DNA of 64,000 bases. Source: Clostridiales bacterium (GTDB lineage: Bacteria; Bacillota; Clostridia; Lachnospirales; Lachnospiraceae). Of this stretch, positions 52,716 through 62,294 are shown piece after piece (within the stretch, counting starts at the first letter, position 1; every line of letters begins with the position of its first letter). The notes under the pieces are model-generated. The model was not told the DNA's origin. It did not search any database and saw nothing but the letters and a program-made list of their open reading frames with translations. The stretch is from positions 1 through 64,000 of the forward strand of contig JAMPHY010000007.1 in assembly GCA_023663185.1 (NCBI GenBank). Direction: 5' to 3'. Made by a program: the position numbers and the translations under genes.

Positions 52716-53942
52716 ATGAATTATAATGAAGCGTATGCAAAATTGGAAAAATACGGGCAGCTCCATGTTCTGAAATATTATGACGAGCTAACGCAAAATG
52801 AGCAGTCGGAACTGCTAAAGCAGATAGAAGATACAGATATGGAAGTGCTGGCGCTATGTAAGAACAGGAACGCACCGGCTAAGCGTGGTAAAATAACTCC
52901 GCTTTCTGTTATGCAGCGTCCTGAGATAGAAGCGAGAAAAGAAGAATTTACGGCGATTGGCATAGAGGCGATTAAGTCCGGAAAAGTAGGGGCGGTGCTT
53001 TTGGCAGGCGGCATGGGTACAAGGCTTGGCTCTGATGCGCCCAAAGGATTATATAATATCGGCATCACTAAGGAAGTATATATTTTTCAGCGCATTATCG
53101 AGAATCTTATGGACGTTGTACGTTTGACAGATACGTGGATTCATCTTTTTATTATGACAAGCGATAAGAACCATCAAGCGACTACAAGCTTTTTGCAAGA
53201 AAAAAATTATTTTGGATATAATCCCGAATATATCTCGTTTTTTATTCAAGACATGGCGCCTGCTTCCGATTACAATGGAAAAGTATATATGGAGAGCAAG
53301 GGAAAGATGTCCACATCTCCTAACGGCAACGGCGGCTGGTTTTCATCAATGATGAAAGCGGGACTGGTCGATAAGCTGCATAAAGAAGGAATAGAGTGGT
53401 TGAATGTATTTGCGGTAGACAACGTATTGCAGCGGATTGCTGATCCGTGCTTCGTCGGAGCGACCATAATTAAAAGTTGTGCAGTCGGTTCTAAAGTAGT
53501 ACGTAAAAACGCGCCTGATGAAAGAATCGGCGTGATGTGCTTAGAGGACGGCAGACCGTCAATTGTGGAATATTATGAACTGACCGACGAGCTTATGAAT
53601 ACCAAAGACGCGGACGGCGAACCGGCATATAATTTCGGCGTAATCCTTAATTATTTGTTTAGGGAAAAAGATTTGGAAGAAATCGTGGCAAAGAAGCTTC
53701 CGCTCCATGTGGTAGAAAAGAAGATTCCTTATCTGAATGAAGATGGGGAAACGGTGAAACCCGAAGAACCGAACGGCTGCAAGTATGAACAACTTGTACT
53801 GGATATGGTGTATCAGCTTGAGTCCTGCCTGCCGTTTGAGGTGGTAAGGAATAACGAGTTTGCACCGATTAAAAATAAAACCGGAGTGGATTCTGTCGAA
53901 AGCGCAAGGAAATTGTGCGAAGAGAACGGCATAGTATTGTAA
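52716..53942 (+). CDS. UDP-N-acetylglucosamine/UDP-glucose-type pyrophosphorylase
   Basis: This encodes a 408-residue nucleotidyltransferase of the eukaryote-like UDPGP family. The nucleotide loop LLAGGMGTRLGSDAPKG is near 90-106, with TSPNGNGGWFSSM and the lysine-containing IIKSCAVGSKVV downstream. It joins UTP and a sugar 1-phosphate. The family does not separate glucose from GlcNAc by these motifs alone. The ATG at 52716 follows AGAGGTAT. galE lies 45 bp downstream, so the pair can make and interconvert UDP-sugars. Confidence 0.9.
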   Translation: MNYNEAYAKLEKYGQLHVLKYYDELTQNEQSELLKQIEDTDMEVLALCKNRNAPAKRGKITPLSVMQRPEIEARKEEFTAIGIEAIKSGKVGAVLLAGGMGTRLGSDAPKGLYNIGITKEVYIFQRIIENLMDVVRLTDTWIHLFIMTSDKNHQATTSFLQEKNYFGYNPEYISFFIQDMAPASDYNGKVYMESKGKMSTSPNGNGGWFSSMMKAGLVDKLHKEGIEWLNVFAVDNVLQRIADPCFVGATIIKSCAVGSKVVRKNAPDERIGVMCLEDGRPSIVEYYELTDELMNTKDADGEPAYNFGVILNYLFREKDLEEIVAKKLPLHVVEKKIPYLNEDGETVKPEEPNGCKYEQLVLDMVYQLESCLPFEVVRNNEFAPIKNKTGVDSVESARKLCEENGIVL

Positions 53943-53987
53943 TTTTTATGTGATACTAAAATAAAAAATAAGTCAGGAGGCGTTTTT

Positions 53988-55004
53988 ATGGCAATTTTGG
54001 TAACTGGCGGAGCCGGATATATCGGTTCCCATACGGTAGTGGAGCTGCAAAATGCAGGTTATGATGTTGTGGTAGTTGATAATCTTGTCAATTCCAGCGA
54101 AAAATCATTACAACGCGTGGAGAAGATTACAGGCAAGCCTGTTAAGTTTTACCGCGCAGATATTCTGGACAGGTCGGCGCTGGAAGAAGTATTTAATAAT
54201 GAGAAGATAGATTCCTGCATACACTTTGCGGGACTAAAGGCGGTAGGCGAGTCCGTAGCGAAGCCGTGGGAATATTATGAGAACAATATCGCGGGAACGC
54301 TGACACTGGTAGATGTGATGAGAAAACACAATGTAAAAAACATTATTTTCTCTTCGTCGGCTACCGTATACGGAGATCCGGCGATTATACCGATAACAGA
54401 GGAATGTCCGAAAGGACAATGCACCAATCCTTATGGTTGGACAAAATCCATGCTGGAGCAGATTCTTACCGATATGCAGAAGGCTGATCCTGAGTGGAAC
54501 GTAATCTTGCTTCGTTATTTCAATCCAATCGGCGCACACAAGAGCGGAACTATAGGCGAGAATCCGAACGGTATTCCTAATAATCTCATGCCTTATATCA
54601 CACAGGTTGCTGTCGGTAAATTGAAAGAGCTTGGAGTATTCGGTAACGATTATGACACTCCTGACGGAACCGGAGTACGCGACTATATCCATGTCGTAGA
54701 TTTAGCCGTAGGACATGTCAAGGCGTTAAAGAAGATAGAAGAAAAAGCAGGATTGTGTATTTACAATCTCGGAACCGGAACGGGTTACAGCGTGCTTGAT
54801 ATTGTCAAGAACTTTGAAGAAGCTACCGGAGTAAAGATTCCTTATGTGATAAAAGACAGGCGTCCGGGCGATATAGCGACCTGTTATTCCAATGCGGAAA
54901 AGGCGAAAAGAGAGCTCGGCTGGGAAGCGCAGTATGGAATAAAAGATATGTGCGCGGACTCGTGGAGATGGCAGAGCAATAATCCGAACGGGTATGAAGA
55001 TTAA
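53988..55004 (+). CDS. galE: UDP-glucose 4-epimerase
   Basis: This encodes a 338-residue NAD-dependent epimerase interconverting UDP-glucose and UDP-galactose. It has GGAGYIGSH (7-15), the active serine in [14 protein letters not shown] (Tyr-x-x-x-Lys) and RYFNPIGAH. The length is that of typical GalE. AGGAGG lies 10 bases before the ATG. It follows the pyrophosphorylase gene and feeds galactose use or polysaccharide precursors. Confidence 0.97.
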   Translation: MAILVTGGAGYIGSHTVVELQNAGYDVVVVDNLVNSSEKSLQRVEKITGKPVKFYRADILDRSALEEVFNNEKIDSCIHFAGLKAVGESVAKPWEYYENNIAGTLTLVDVMRKHNVKNIIFSSSATVYGDPAIIPITEECPKGQCTNPYGWTKSMLEQILTDMQKADPEWNVILLRYFNPIGAHKSGTIGENPNGIPNNLMPYITQVAVGKLKELGVFGNDYDTPDGTGVRDYIHVVDLAVGHVKALKKIEEKAGLCIYNLGTGTGYSVLDIVKNFEEATGVKIPYVIKDRRPGDIATCYSNAEKAKRELGWEAQYGIKDMCADSWRWQSNNPNGYED

Positions 55005-55034
55005 AATATCTATATACCTTTACTTCGTTAGAAT

Positions 55035-55583
55035 TTAGTACTGCATTTGAACATCACTGATTATCTGTTTATATGCTTTTACAATTTTGCCGGCGGCATC
55101 GTCTGCATGGTCCGGCATACCGCATTTTGTCCAGTACATCAATACGTTGAAAATCAGACCGTTATTCATAGCCTGCATTAAGTCGGGCGTACTGGAATTA
55201 AAACAGAGGTTTTCATTGATTTTATCTAACAGAATATGTTCCATTTTAGCCTTGATAATTACGTCAAGGCTTTTTTTATTGTCGAGAAAAAACTGAAAGG
55301 CAAAACGCCAGTTTTGATGTAGTGAATTAGAATGCTGCTCTATAAATTGTTTCATGAATTCATTAACGATATCATAAATAATATCCTCTTTGGTTTTGTA
55401 GTTTCGATAGAGCGCAGAGCGGGAAATGCCGGATTTTTTAATAATATCCGTCATAGTAATTTTATCAAAATCTTTCTTTTCCATCAGTAGATACAGTGCG
55501 CCCTGAATGGACTCCCGCGTTATACGGTTAGATTCGATATTATTTTGTCTCAGGGTTTCTTTTTGTTTCTCTGTAAGCTGCAT
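55035..55583 (-). CDS. TetR-family transcriptional regulator
   Basis: This encodes a 182-residue regulator with an N-terminal HTH (DKITMTDIIKKSGISRSALY, RNYKTKEDII) and a helical ligand domain. The ATG at 55583 is chosen for GGAGAAAG on the minus strand; a frame open to 55667 would cover the operator. It is divergent from the metallo-hydrolase operon. The 34-bp palindrome at 55651-55684 between them is its probable site, so it likely represses both itself and the operon. Confidence 0.9.
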   Translation of the reverse strand: MQLTEKQKETLRQNNIESNRITRESIQGALYLLMEKKDFDKITMTDIIKKSGISRSALYRNYKTKEDIIYDIVNEFMKQFIEQHSNSLHQNWRFAFQFFLDNKKSLDVIIKAKMEHILLDKINENLCFNSSTPDLMQAMNNGLIFNVLMYWTKCGMPDHADDAAGKIVKAYKQIISDVQMQY

Positions 55584-55650
55584 AGAACACTTTCTCCATT
55601 TCTGTATAGTCCGCCGGTTGTGGTATTGCGCGGTGTTAATTGTTTTATTA

Positions 55651-55684
55651 TACTTAGGATAGTACATATGTATTATCCTAAGTA
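55651..55684. promoter_or_regulatory. TetR-type operator palindrome
   Basis: TACTTAGGATA (55651-55661) and TATCCTAAGTA (55674-55684) are perfect 11-base arms with a 12-base, self-complementary spacer. It lies 67 bp before the TetR start and 36 bp before the hydrolase ATG, placed to control both directions. Confidence 0.85.
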
Positions 55685-55720
55685 TATATCATCGGTGAAG
55701 AAAAGAAAAGAGTGATTTTC

Positions 55721-56545
55721 ATGAAAAAGGCACAAGTTACCCAAATTAATAGTACCACCTACCGTTTTACAGAAAAACCGCTGGGAGAAGCCGTATATAT
55801 GTATCTGCTAATCGGCGCTGAAAAAGCTTTATTGATTGATACAGGGTATGGGCTCACGGATATTCCTTCTGCGGTTCAGAAAATTACAAATTTACCTGTT
55901 TTAGTGGTAAATACACATGGTCATATGGATCATATTCATGGCAACCGTTTTTATAAAGAAGTATATCTTGCCAAAGAAGATGAAGAAGTGTTCCTGCGTC
56001 ATGCAAATCGGGAATATTTGACAGGTCTGTTAAAAGATATCCTGCGTGAGAATGGATTGCCTTTATGGATTATGAAACTTCCAATACTTCGGGGACTGGT
56101 GAAAAAGATTGTTACAGCGTATCCATCGTCGCATAAACCTTTGCCAGAAAACAATTATTTTGAATTAGGTAATCGTAGAGTGGATATTGTTCATACGCCG
56201 GGACATACTATCGGTTCCATTTCCCTGCTGGACCAAAGAAACGGGTGGTTATTTTCAGGAGATACCACTTGCCGAAAAGGTGTATTGCTTCATTTCCCAG
56301 AGAGCACTGACGTAGAAACATTCCGAAATTCGCTTAAGAAGCTAAAAATATTGGCTGATGAGGGGAAAATCCGCAAACTGTTTCCGGCTCATCAGGAAAC
56401 GCCGCTTGAACCTGAGCAGTTGGATATATTTTTAGAAGCTTGTGACTTACTAATGAAAAGTAAAGAAACACAAAATAAAAATCGATTTTGCCATAAAGGA
56501 TTTACTATTCAGTATGAAGAAAATAAGATTGGAGGAGCATTATAA
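55721..56545 (+). CDS. MBL-fold metallo-hydrolase
   Basis: This encodes a 274-residue metallo-beta-lactamase-fold hydrolase. Metal ligands are in THGHMDH (HxHxDH, about 68-74), HTPGHT, FSGDTT and FPAHQE. The substrate of this subgroup is unknown. The ATG at 55721 is chosen over the GTG at 55712, which lies in the ribosome-site region. First gene of a six-gene run with short gaps or overlaps, under the TetR operator. Confidence 0.9.
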   Translation: MKKAQVTQINSTTYRFTEKPLGEAVYMYLLIGAEKALLIDTGYGLTDIPSAVQKITNLPVLVVNTHGHMDHIHGNRFYKEVYLAKEDEEVFLRHANREYLTGLLKDILRENGLPLWIMKLPILRGLVKKIVTAYPSSHKPLPENNYFELGNRRVDIVHTPGHTIGSISLLDQRNGWLFSGDTTCRKGVLLHFPESTDVETFRNSLKKLKILADEGKIRKLFPAHQETPLEPEQLDIFLEACDLLMKSKETQNKNRFCHKGFTIQYEENKIGGAL

Positions 56546-56547
56546 AA

Positions 56548-57711
56548 ATGATGAATAAATTAGATGAATATTATGGAAATCCGCTTTCTTTTACTCCGGT
56601 AAACTTTGCCACAATGCAGGTACCGGGTTCAATACGTATGACGCTTCCTGATGCTGAGCGGGCTCCGCTTGGATATACGGTAGATGATGAGGGATTAGTG
56701 AATTTCCGTTTTTATTATCCAAATGCAAAAAAAGTAACGGTACATAATGCCTTTTTTGCAACAGAACTTCAAAACGAAAACGGATTCTTTACAGGAAAAG
56801 CTGATTGGGGAACAGGCTTTGTATCATGCTGGCTGATGGTAGACGGCAGTATGGTTATTTCGCAGTTTCTTCCGCTATGCTTTGCAGAAAACCGCCCATT
56901 GAATTTTGTAGATATTCCTGATGGCACGGATATCCGCATGATGCAGGAAGTGCCGCATGGCGTGGTGGCAGATGATTTTTTGAAAAATTCCGTTACCGGA
57001 CTAAGTGAACGTATCCGTATTTATCTTCCGCCCATGTATTTTACTGAAAAAGAGAGGCGTTTTCCGGTGCTTTATCTACAGCATGGTTTCAGTGAAAACG
57101 AGACTGTATGGACAAATCAGGGAAGAATAAATTTTGTTCTGGATAATCTGCTTGCGGCGGGGAAGATTGAGCCTGTAATCGTCGTTATGTGTAATGGCAT
57201 GATGGTGACTGCATCTAAAAGCGAAAGTGTTACAGACTGCGGTCACTTTCATGAGTTTTTGATACATGATGTGATGCCGCATGTAGAAAAACGTTATCGT
57301 GTAGTGGCTGAAAAAGAAAATCGTGTTATGGCAGGTTTTTCTATGGGAAGTATCCAGACTAGCCGCACGGCGTTTTTAAATCCCGATTTGTTTCGTGCAA
57401 TTGGCTTGTTCAGTGGATTTTTATCTGATCCGTTGGGTGAATATAATGACCATCTGACGCCGGAGCATATAACGGCGTTTAAAGAAAGCGGCACATGTAT
57501 GTTTCGTATTATTGGCAATGAAGATCCGTTCATGCCGGTATTTCTTCATGATGATGAGATAATTGCCACAGCGGGTATTGGCTGTGAGCGCCGTATTTAC
57601 CACGGAAATCATGAATGGAATGTCTGGCGTCAGTGCTTTGTGGATTTTATGCAGTTTGTATTTGGGAGTGGGAAAACGGTAATGAATGAAAGGAGCAGGT
57701 TATATTCATGA
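56548..57711 (+). CDS. Esterase D/feruloyl-esterase-like hydrolase with E-set domain
   Basis: This encodes a 387-residue protein. An N-terminal immunoglobulin-like E-set domain (about 35-130, FRFYYPNAKKVTVHNAFF) precedes an alpha/beta hydrolase of the feruloyl/acetylxylan-esterase group. It has FPVLYLQHGFSENETVW, nucleophile GFSMGS (near 270) and the histidine in NHEWNVWRQCF. No signal peptide, so it acts inside the cell. It starts 2 bp after the metallo-hydrolase gene and overlaps the next gene by four bases. Confidence 0.88.
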   Translation: MMNKLDEYYGNPLSFTPVNFATMQVPGSIRMTLPDAERAPLGYTVDDEGLVNFRFYYPNAKKVTVHNAFFATELQNENGFFTGKADWGTGFVSCWLMVDGSMVISQFLPLCFAENRPLNFVDIPDGTDIRMMQEVPHGVVADDFLKNSVTGLSERIRIYLPPMYFTEKERRFPVLYLQHGFSENETVWTNQGRINFVLDNLLAAGKIEPVIVVMCNGMMVTASKSESVTDCGHFHEFLIHDVMPHVEKRYRVVAEKENRVMAGFSMGSIQTSRTAFLNPDLFRAIGLFSGFLSDPLGEYNDHLTPEHITAFKESGTCMFRIIGNEDPFMPVFLHDDEIIATAGIGCERRIYHGNHEWNVWRQCFVDFMQFVFGSGKTVMNERSRLYS

Positions 57712-58772
57712 AAATGAATTTGAGACTTTCCATGCGGGAATTGTCTGCCAGACCGGAACCGCTTGTCTGGTATAGATATAAAATGCCCGGACTTATGAAT
57801 GCAGGAGGCAGTGAAAATTGGTTGTATTTGAAAAAAGGAATTAGCAATGATTTAATTATTTTCCTGATAGGCGGCGGATTTTCCTATAATGGGGAAATGG
57901 CGCGCTGTCCCGGAAATGTAGAAAATTTCTTTGAACCCCAAAAAACATTTTATACGGACGAATGCCACCCTAATAATGAGTATTATTTTTTTCATGTACT
58001 CGGAAATCATGGTTTGTTTTCTGACGAAGCAGAAAATTGTTTTGTCGGTTGGAGCGTTGCAATGATAAATTATGGAACTGCGGATATCCATATAGGAGAC
58101 GGAGAGTTTTATTATACGGATAACGCAGGACAACAGAAAACGCTTCATCATCATGGATACAGGAATTTCCACGCTGCCTTGCAAAAAATAAAGGAGATAT
58201 TTCCTAATCCTGAAAAACTGATAATCGCAGGAGAAAGCGCAGGGGGCTTCGGCGTATCTGCTCTTGCTGACGAGATTATTGATTCCTATATAGATTGCAA
58301 TAATATTACGATGTGTATAGACAGTGCAGCGCTTTGCTTTCCGAATGCTTCACAGATTGTAAGCGATGTATGGAAAGCGCCTTTACATATTGCGTCGCGT
58401 GTGACAACAGATAACATTGTACTGGATTTTATACGGACAAGAAGACATTCGGTTAAGTCATTGTTTGTCTGCGGTTATCCGGATGCGGAGTTAGCGTCTT
58501 TTCAAAATTATATAGACTATGGAGAATTAATTTTTACGGAATCAGCCAGAGATAGAATTAGTAAAGTAATAAAGGAGCAGACTGAAAAATTAAAGGAAAA
58601 TGGATTCGGAATATATTTGCATGATTTTAGAAAAGATGGAATGGTGCAGCATTGTACGCTTGACGCGCTAAGTTTTAGGGACGGAATGCCTTCACCAATG
58701 GAATGGCTTTGGCGGGCTGTAAATGATGATATAACAGATGTAGGTATGGAGTTATTGGAGGGAATATTATGA
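57708..58772 (+). CDS. Pectinacetylesterase/Notum-like esterase
   Basis: This encodes a 354-residue protein of the pectinacetylesterase type. FLIGGGFSYNGE is the oxyanion-like segment, NYGTADIHIGD resembles the family DIHIG motif, and AGESAGGFG carries the nucleophile serine (near 180). No signal peptide. It probably removes acyl groups from a sugar or a related alcohol taken up by the cell. The ATG overlaps the previous stop (ATGA), and its own stop overlaps the next gene. Confidence 0.85.
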   Translation: MKMNLRLSMRELSARPEPLVWYRYKMPGLMNAGGSENWLYLKKGISNDLIIFLIGGGFSYNGEMARCPGNVENFFEPQKTFYTDECHPNNEYYFFHVLGNHGLFSDEAENCFVGWSVAMINYGTADIHIGDGEFYYTDNAGQQKTLHHHGYRNFHAALQKIKEIFPNPEKLIIAGESAGGFGVSALADEIIDSYIDCNNITMCIDSAALCFPNASQIVSDVWKAPLHIASRVTTDNIVLDFIRTRRHSVKSLFVCGYPDAELASFQNYIDYGELIFTESARDRISKVIKEQTEKLKENGFGIYLHDFRKDGMVQHCTLDALSFRDGMPSPMEWLWRAVNDDITDVGMELLEGIL

Positions 58773-59511
58773 AATTAGAACATCTGCCCCACGGAGACAT
58801 GCCGGGGGATAAAATTGAAATTAAGCAGGAGCATATGGATAAGGTAGAGAATATTTATCCGGTTCTGCGCGATTTGCTTCCCAACCGGAAAGCAGTAGTC
58901 TGCGTCTGCGGCGGAAGCGGCGTGGGCAAGAGTGAAACAGCGGCGCTTCTTGCCGGAATGCTTTGTGAGGACGGAAAAAAACTTATGTCATGAGCGGTGA
59001 TAACTACCCGCGCCGTATTCCTGCACAGAATGATATGGAGCGTGGGCGTGTATATGCAGAGGGCGGCATAAAAGCGCTGGAAGCGTATCTCGGTTCGGAC
59101 GGGGAAATTGATTTTGACCTTGTAAATTCCATTCTTGCGGATTTTAAGAACGGAAAAGATAGTATCCGGCTTAAACGCATGGGAAGGACGCCTGAGGAGT
59201 TGTGGTTTGACGAAGTAGTTTTTTCAGACACAAAGGTATTGATTTTGGAATGGACTCATGGTAATAGCGATTTAGTGCATGGCGTAGATGTGCCAATTCT
59301 TTTAAACAGCACTCCGGAGGAAACTCTGCAGCATCGTCTTAAAAGAGCAAGAGATAAAGGAGCGGATAGTCCTTTTACAACGATGGTGCTTAAACTGGAA
59401 CAGGAAAAATTAGTGAGTCAGGCGCATAAGGCAAAAATTATTGTTGCCAAGTCCGGCGAGATTATTTCCTATGATGAGTATAGCAGACTTATGGGGGTAG
59501 CACATGAATAA
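58769..59511 (+). pseudogene. P-loop kinase-like gene with frameshift at an A7 run
   Basis: Two frames encode one protein. The first (58769-58993, 74 residues) has Walker A GGSGVGKSE. The second (58990-59511, 173 residues) continues SGDNYPRRIPAQNDMERGRV through DVPILLNSTPEETLQHRLKR. The break is at seven A (58975-58981): re-reading one A (a -1 shift) gives ...DGKKTYVMSGDN and joins both. The second frame also starts at an ATG overlapping the first stop (TCATGAG). It resembles uridine-kinase-like sugar or alcohol kinases. It could be a true mutation, programmed slippage or a base-call error. Confidence 0.7.
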
Positions 59512-60988
59512 TTTTGGACCAATGCTTAATATTTATCCGGATAGTATAGGTGGAAAGTTGTCAAAGGCAGTAAACTTTCTTGAAGAGGTCGGAGCTGCTT
59601 TTTCTTCCGTATATATTTTACCCAGTCTGTATCATTCTGATTTGGACCGGGGGTTCTGTGTTGTGGATTATGAACTGAATGAAAAACTGGCGACAGCCGC
59701 GGATATGGAACGCTTGAGGGCAATGGGGCTTGATTTAAAACTGGATATCGTGCTGAATCATGCTTCGGTACAATCGCCACAGTTTAAAGATTTGTTAATA
59801 AATGGTGAGAGTTCGGTATACCGTAATTTTTTTATTGACTGGAATCGGTTTTGGGAAGGCTGTGGAGAAATGACAGCAGAGGGATACATTCAGCCGGAAG
59901 AGATTTATATTAAGGACATGTTTTTTCGCAAGCCGGGTATGCCGGTTTTGATGGTACGGTTTCCAGATGGGCGTGAAGTGCCATATTGGAATACTTTTTA
60001 TCAAAAAGTCTGGGAAGAAAATGGACAGCGGCATTATTTAGGGCAGATGGATTTAAATATCCAGTCGTCTATGGTGTGGGAATTTTATGACGAAACGCTT
60101 CAAAAGCTGGCTGGATATGGTGCAAAAATTGTCAGACTTGATGCGTTTGCCTATGCACCCAAAGCTCCCGGACGGCGAAATTTTATGAATGAACCGGAAA
60201 CATGGGATACGTTGGACAGAGTGCGGACATTAGCCGAACGTTATGGACTGACGCTTCTGCCGGAAATTCATGCGAGTTATGCGGAAGGCGTGTATAAAAA
60301 AATTGCCGCACAAGGTTATATGACATATGATTTTTTCCTGCCGGGACTGATTTTAGATGCAATGGAAAATCAGAATGGTGAGTATCTGGCGATGTGGGCG
60401 AATGAATTAATTGATAGTCATATTCAAACTGTTAATATGCTGGGCTGCCATGATGGTATTCCATTGCTGGACTTGAAAGGTATTTTACCAGATGAACGTA
60501 TTCAGGGTTTAATTGATATTGTAGTTTCTCGTGGCGGATTCGTAAAAAGCCTTCATGGTGCAAAAAACATATATTATCAAGTAAATGCAACATATTTTAG
60601 CGCACTGGGAGAAAATGAGGATAAGCTGCTTCTTGCAAGGGCAATTCAGATGTTTATGCCGGGTAAACCGCAGGTATGGTATCTCGACCTTCTGGCTGGA
60701 ACCAATGATTATGCCGCGGTGGAGCAGGATGGCGAAGGAGGACATAAAGAAATTAACCGCACCAATTATACAGATGAGGAAGTAAAAAGCCGCATGCAGC
60801 TTCCGATTGTGCAGAAACAGATAGAATTACTGCGGTTTCGTAATACACACCCGGCTTTTAATAAAGATGCAAAAATCAGTATAGCATGTGAGGACTCAAA
60901 AATTAGTATAAGCTGGCAGTATGATGAAAATAGTGCAGGTCTTATAGCTGACCTGAAAAAGTGTGATTTCATTATTGATGCAGGATAA
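59504..60988 (+). CDS. GH13 family enzyme, sucrose-phosphorylase-like
   Basis: This encodes a 494-residue intracellular alpha-glucan-type enzyme. The nucleophile Asp is D213 (VRLDAFAYAPKAPG), the acid/base is E254 (LLPEIHASY) and the third acid is D317 (GCHDGIPLLD). The FAYA.K..G and PEIH patterns match the GH13_18 group of sucrose and glucosylglycerate-type phosphorylases. It probably uses phosphate to split a glucoside to glucose 1-phosphate. It overlaps the kinase-like gene by 8 bp and is last in the operon. The substrate may be what the esterases deacylate (inference). Confidence 0.88.
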   Translation: MNNFGPMLNIYPDSIGGKLSKAVNFLEEVGAAFSSVYILPSLYHSDLDRGFCVVDYELNEKLATAADMERLRAMGLDLKLDIVLNHASVQSPQFKDLLINGESSVYRNFFIDWNRFWEGCGEMTAEGYIQPEEIYIKDMFFRKPGMPVLMVRFPDGREVPYWNTFYQKVWEENGQRHYLGQMDLNIQSSMVWEFYDETLQKLAGYGAKIVRLDAFAYAPKAPGRRNFMNEPETWDTLDRVRTLAERYGLTLLPEIHASYAEGVYKKIAAQGYMTYDFFLPGLILDAMENQNGEYLAMWANELIDSHIQTVNMLGCHDGIPLLDLKGILPDERIQGLIDIVVSRGGFVKSLHGAKNIYYQVNATYFSALGENEDKLLLARAIQMFMPGKPQVWYLDLLAGTNDYAAVEQDGEGGHKEINRTNYTDEEVKSRMQLPIVQKQIELLRFRNTHPAFNKDAKISIACEDSKISISWQYDENSAGLIADLKKCDFIIDAG

Positions 60989-61006
60989 TTAAAATAATGC
61001 AATTCC

Positions 61007-61045
61007 CTACGCCACATATATATACATAAATATGAGATGGCAAAT
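61007..61045. repeat. Left direct repeat: duplicate of hemolysin III 3' end
   Basis: The first 27 bp (61007-61033) are identical to 63192-63218, and similarity runs on to about 61045. Read on the minus strand it encodes ICHLIFMYIYVA and a stop, the same as the end of the hemolysin III gene apart from one residue and silent changes. It has no gene in front of it. It behaves like an attachment-site copy bordering the 2185-bp segment. Confidence 0.8.
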
Positions 61046-61069
61046 GTAAAAAAAATTTTTACAAACAAG

Positions 61070-61098
61070 TTGATAATGTTAAAAAATGCGAGTATACT
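61070..61098 (+). promoter_or_regulatory. Promoter of the HTH/ImmA-IrrE/PIN module
   Basis: TTGATA (61070-61075), 17 bases, TATACT (61093-61098), 28 bp before the HTH gene, inside the repeat-bounded segment. Confidence 0.65.
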
Positions 61099-61126
61099 AT
61101 AAGCGGGGAAAGGGAGGAAACACGAT

Positions 61127-61495
61127 ATGGAATTTGATACATTATTTGAACAGAGAATATTAGTGGGTAACAAATTGAAGGACTGTATCCGGAACTCAGG
61201 TTATACTAAAATATCTTTTTCTAAAAAAACAGATATTTCAAGGCCTACATTGGACCGCTTGTTAAGTGGTGCGATTGATAGTAAGAGTACTTTTGACAAA
61301 CATTTACAAAAAATCCTCAATGTATTAAATATGACAGCAGAACAATTATTATCTTACAGTTCGAGCAGCGAAGTTAGAAAAGCAGATGCAGTGTACTCTT
61401 TAAATGCGCCGATTGATTATTCTATGGATGAAAAGACAAAGAAGCAATACGGCTTACTTATGGACGTTGTAAATCTTTGTGCAGTTTATTATTAA
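61127..61495 (+). CDS. XRE-like HTH protein, antitoxin/repressor of the module
   Basis: This encodes a 122-residue protein with a Cro/C1-type HTH (LKDCIRNSGYTKISFSKKTD, ISRPTLDRLLSG, about 15-50). A second part of helices (HLQKILNVLNMTAEQLLSY) follows and a short acidic tail. AGGGAGGA precedes the ATG. The next gene, an ImmA/IrrE protease, starts 10 bp later, the usual order for a repressor and the protease that cleaves it. It is probably autorepressing at the promoter just upstream. Confidence 0.85.
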   Translation: MEFDTLFEQRILVGNKLKDCIRNSGYTKISFSKKTDISRPTLDRLLSGAIDSKSTFDKHLQKILNVLNMTAEQLLSYSSSSEVRKADAVYSLNAPIDYSMDEKTKKQYGLLMDVVNLCAVYY

Positions 61496-61505
61496 GGTGA
61501 TTGTC

Positions 61506-62294
61506 ATGAGTGAAAAAATAACAGCAGAAAATCTTGATCAGGTGATTCAGAAGAATAAAGAAATAAGAATGGACATTGAGCGGTGTAATCAGTTGGTATT
61601 TACCCAATTTAATAGGATGCAGGTAAGTTCGCCGATACAGCTGGCAATTCAGTTACTTAAGACATATGGATTAATTCAGATGCCAATAGATAACCCTTAC
61701 TTTAGCGGAGCTATTTATGTTAAAGATGGCAAGCGGATTCCGTTTATTAATACGGCGTTGCCGCGTGTGAACCAATACTTTGCGGCGTGGCATGAATTAT
61801 ATCATCTTTTGTTTGATGTAGTGTCATTTGACCATCTTATTGAACTGGAAACTACTATGGAAGAAAGAAAAGCGGAATACTTTGCTTCCAAGATGTTATT
61901 GGGAAATTTAATGTCATATTTTTCGGAACTACCGGAGGATATGGACTTTCGCTCAAAAGTTTATAATTGTATGGCGGTATTCCTTACGCCATATAAGGCT
62001 GTTTTGATTGCATTGTATGAAACGGCTTCCCAGACGGAAAACAGCGCTCTTATGAGTATGGTGAAAGCCAACTTTGACAATGTCCACCATAACATGTCTG
62101 AATGTTTTGACAAACTGGGATTGGACAATACACTTGTTCTGCCTTCGTATGTTGTGGACGTAAGTACACTCCGCTCTATGATTAAAGAATGCGAACAGGA
62201 AAGACCGGATTTAAGCTACCACAAAGATAATGAACATTTTTTGGATAGGGTTGTGGAAGAAATCAAGCTGGCTGCAGGTGAATCATATGTGTAA
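61506..62294 (+). CDS. ImmA/IrrE-family metallopeptidase
   Basis: This encodes a 262-residue zinc peptidase. The metal motif is HELYH (H96, E97, H100), with a downstream acid in RKAEYFASKML. In studied relatives it cleaves an HTH repressor to switch on genes after DNA damage or on a mobile element. The ATG at 61506 is chosen for AAGGTGA upstream; a start at 61479 overlaps the HTH gene. Its stop lies within the next gene's start (8-bp overlap). Confidence 0.9.
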   Translation: MSEKITAENLDQVIQKNKEIRMDIERCNQLVFTQFNRMQVSSPIQLAIQLLKTYGLIQMPIDNPYFSGAIYVKDGKRIPFINTALPRVNQYFAAWHELYHLLFDVVSFDHLIELETTMEERKAEYFASKMLLGNLMSYFSELPEDMDFRSKVYNCMAVFLTPYKAVLIALYETASQTENSALMSMVKANFDNVHHNMSECFDKLGLDNTLVLPSYVVDVSTLRSMIKECEQERPDLSYHKDNEHFLDRVVEEIKLAAGESYV

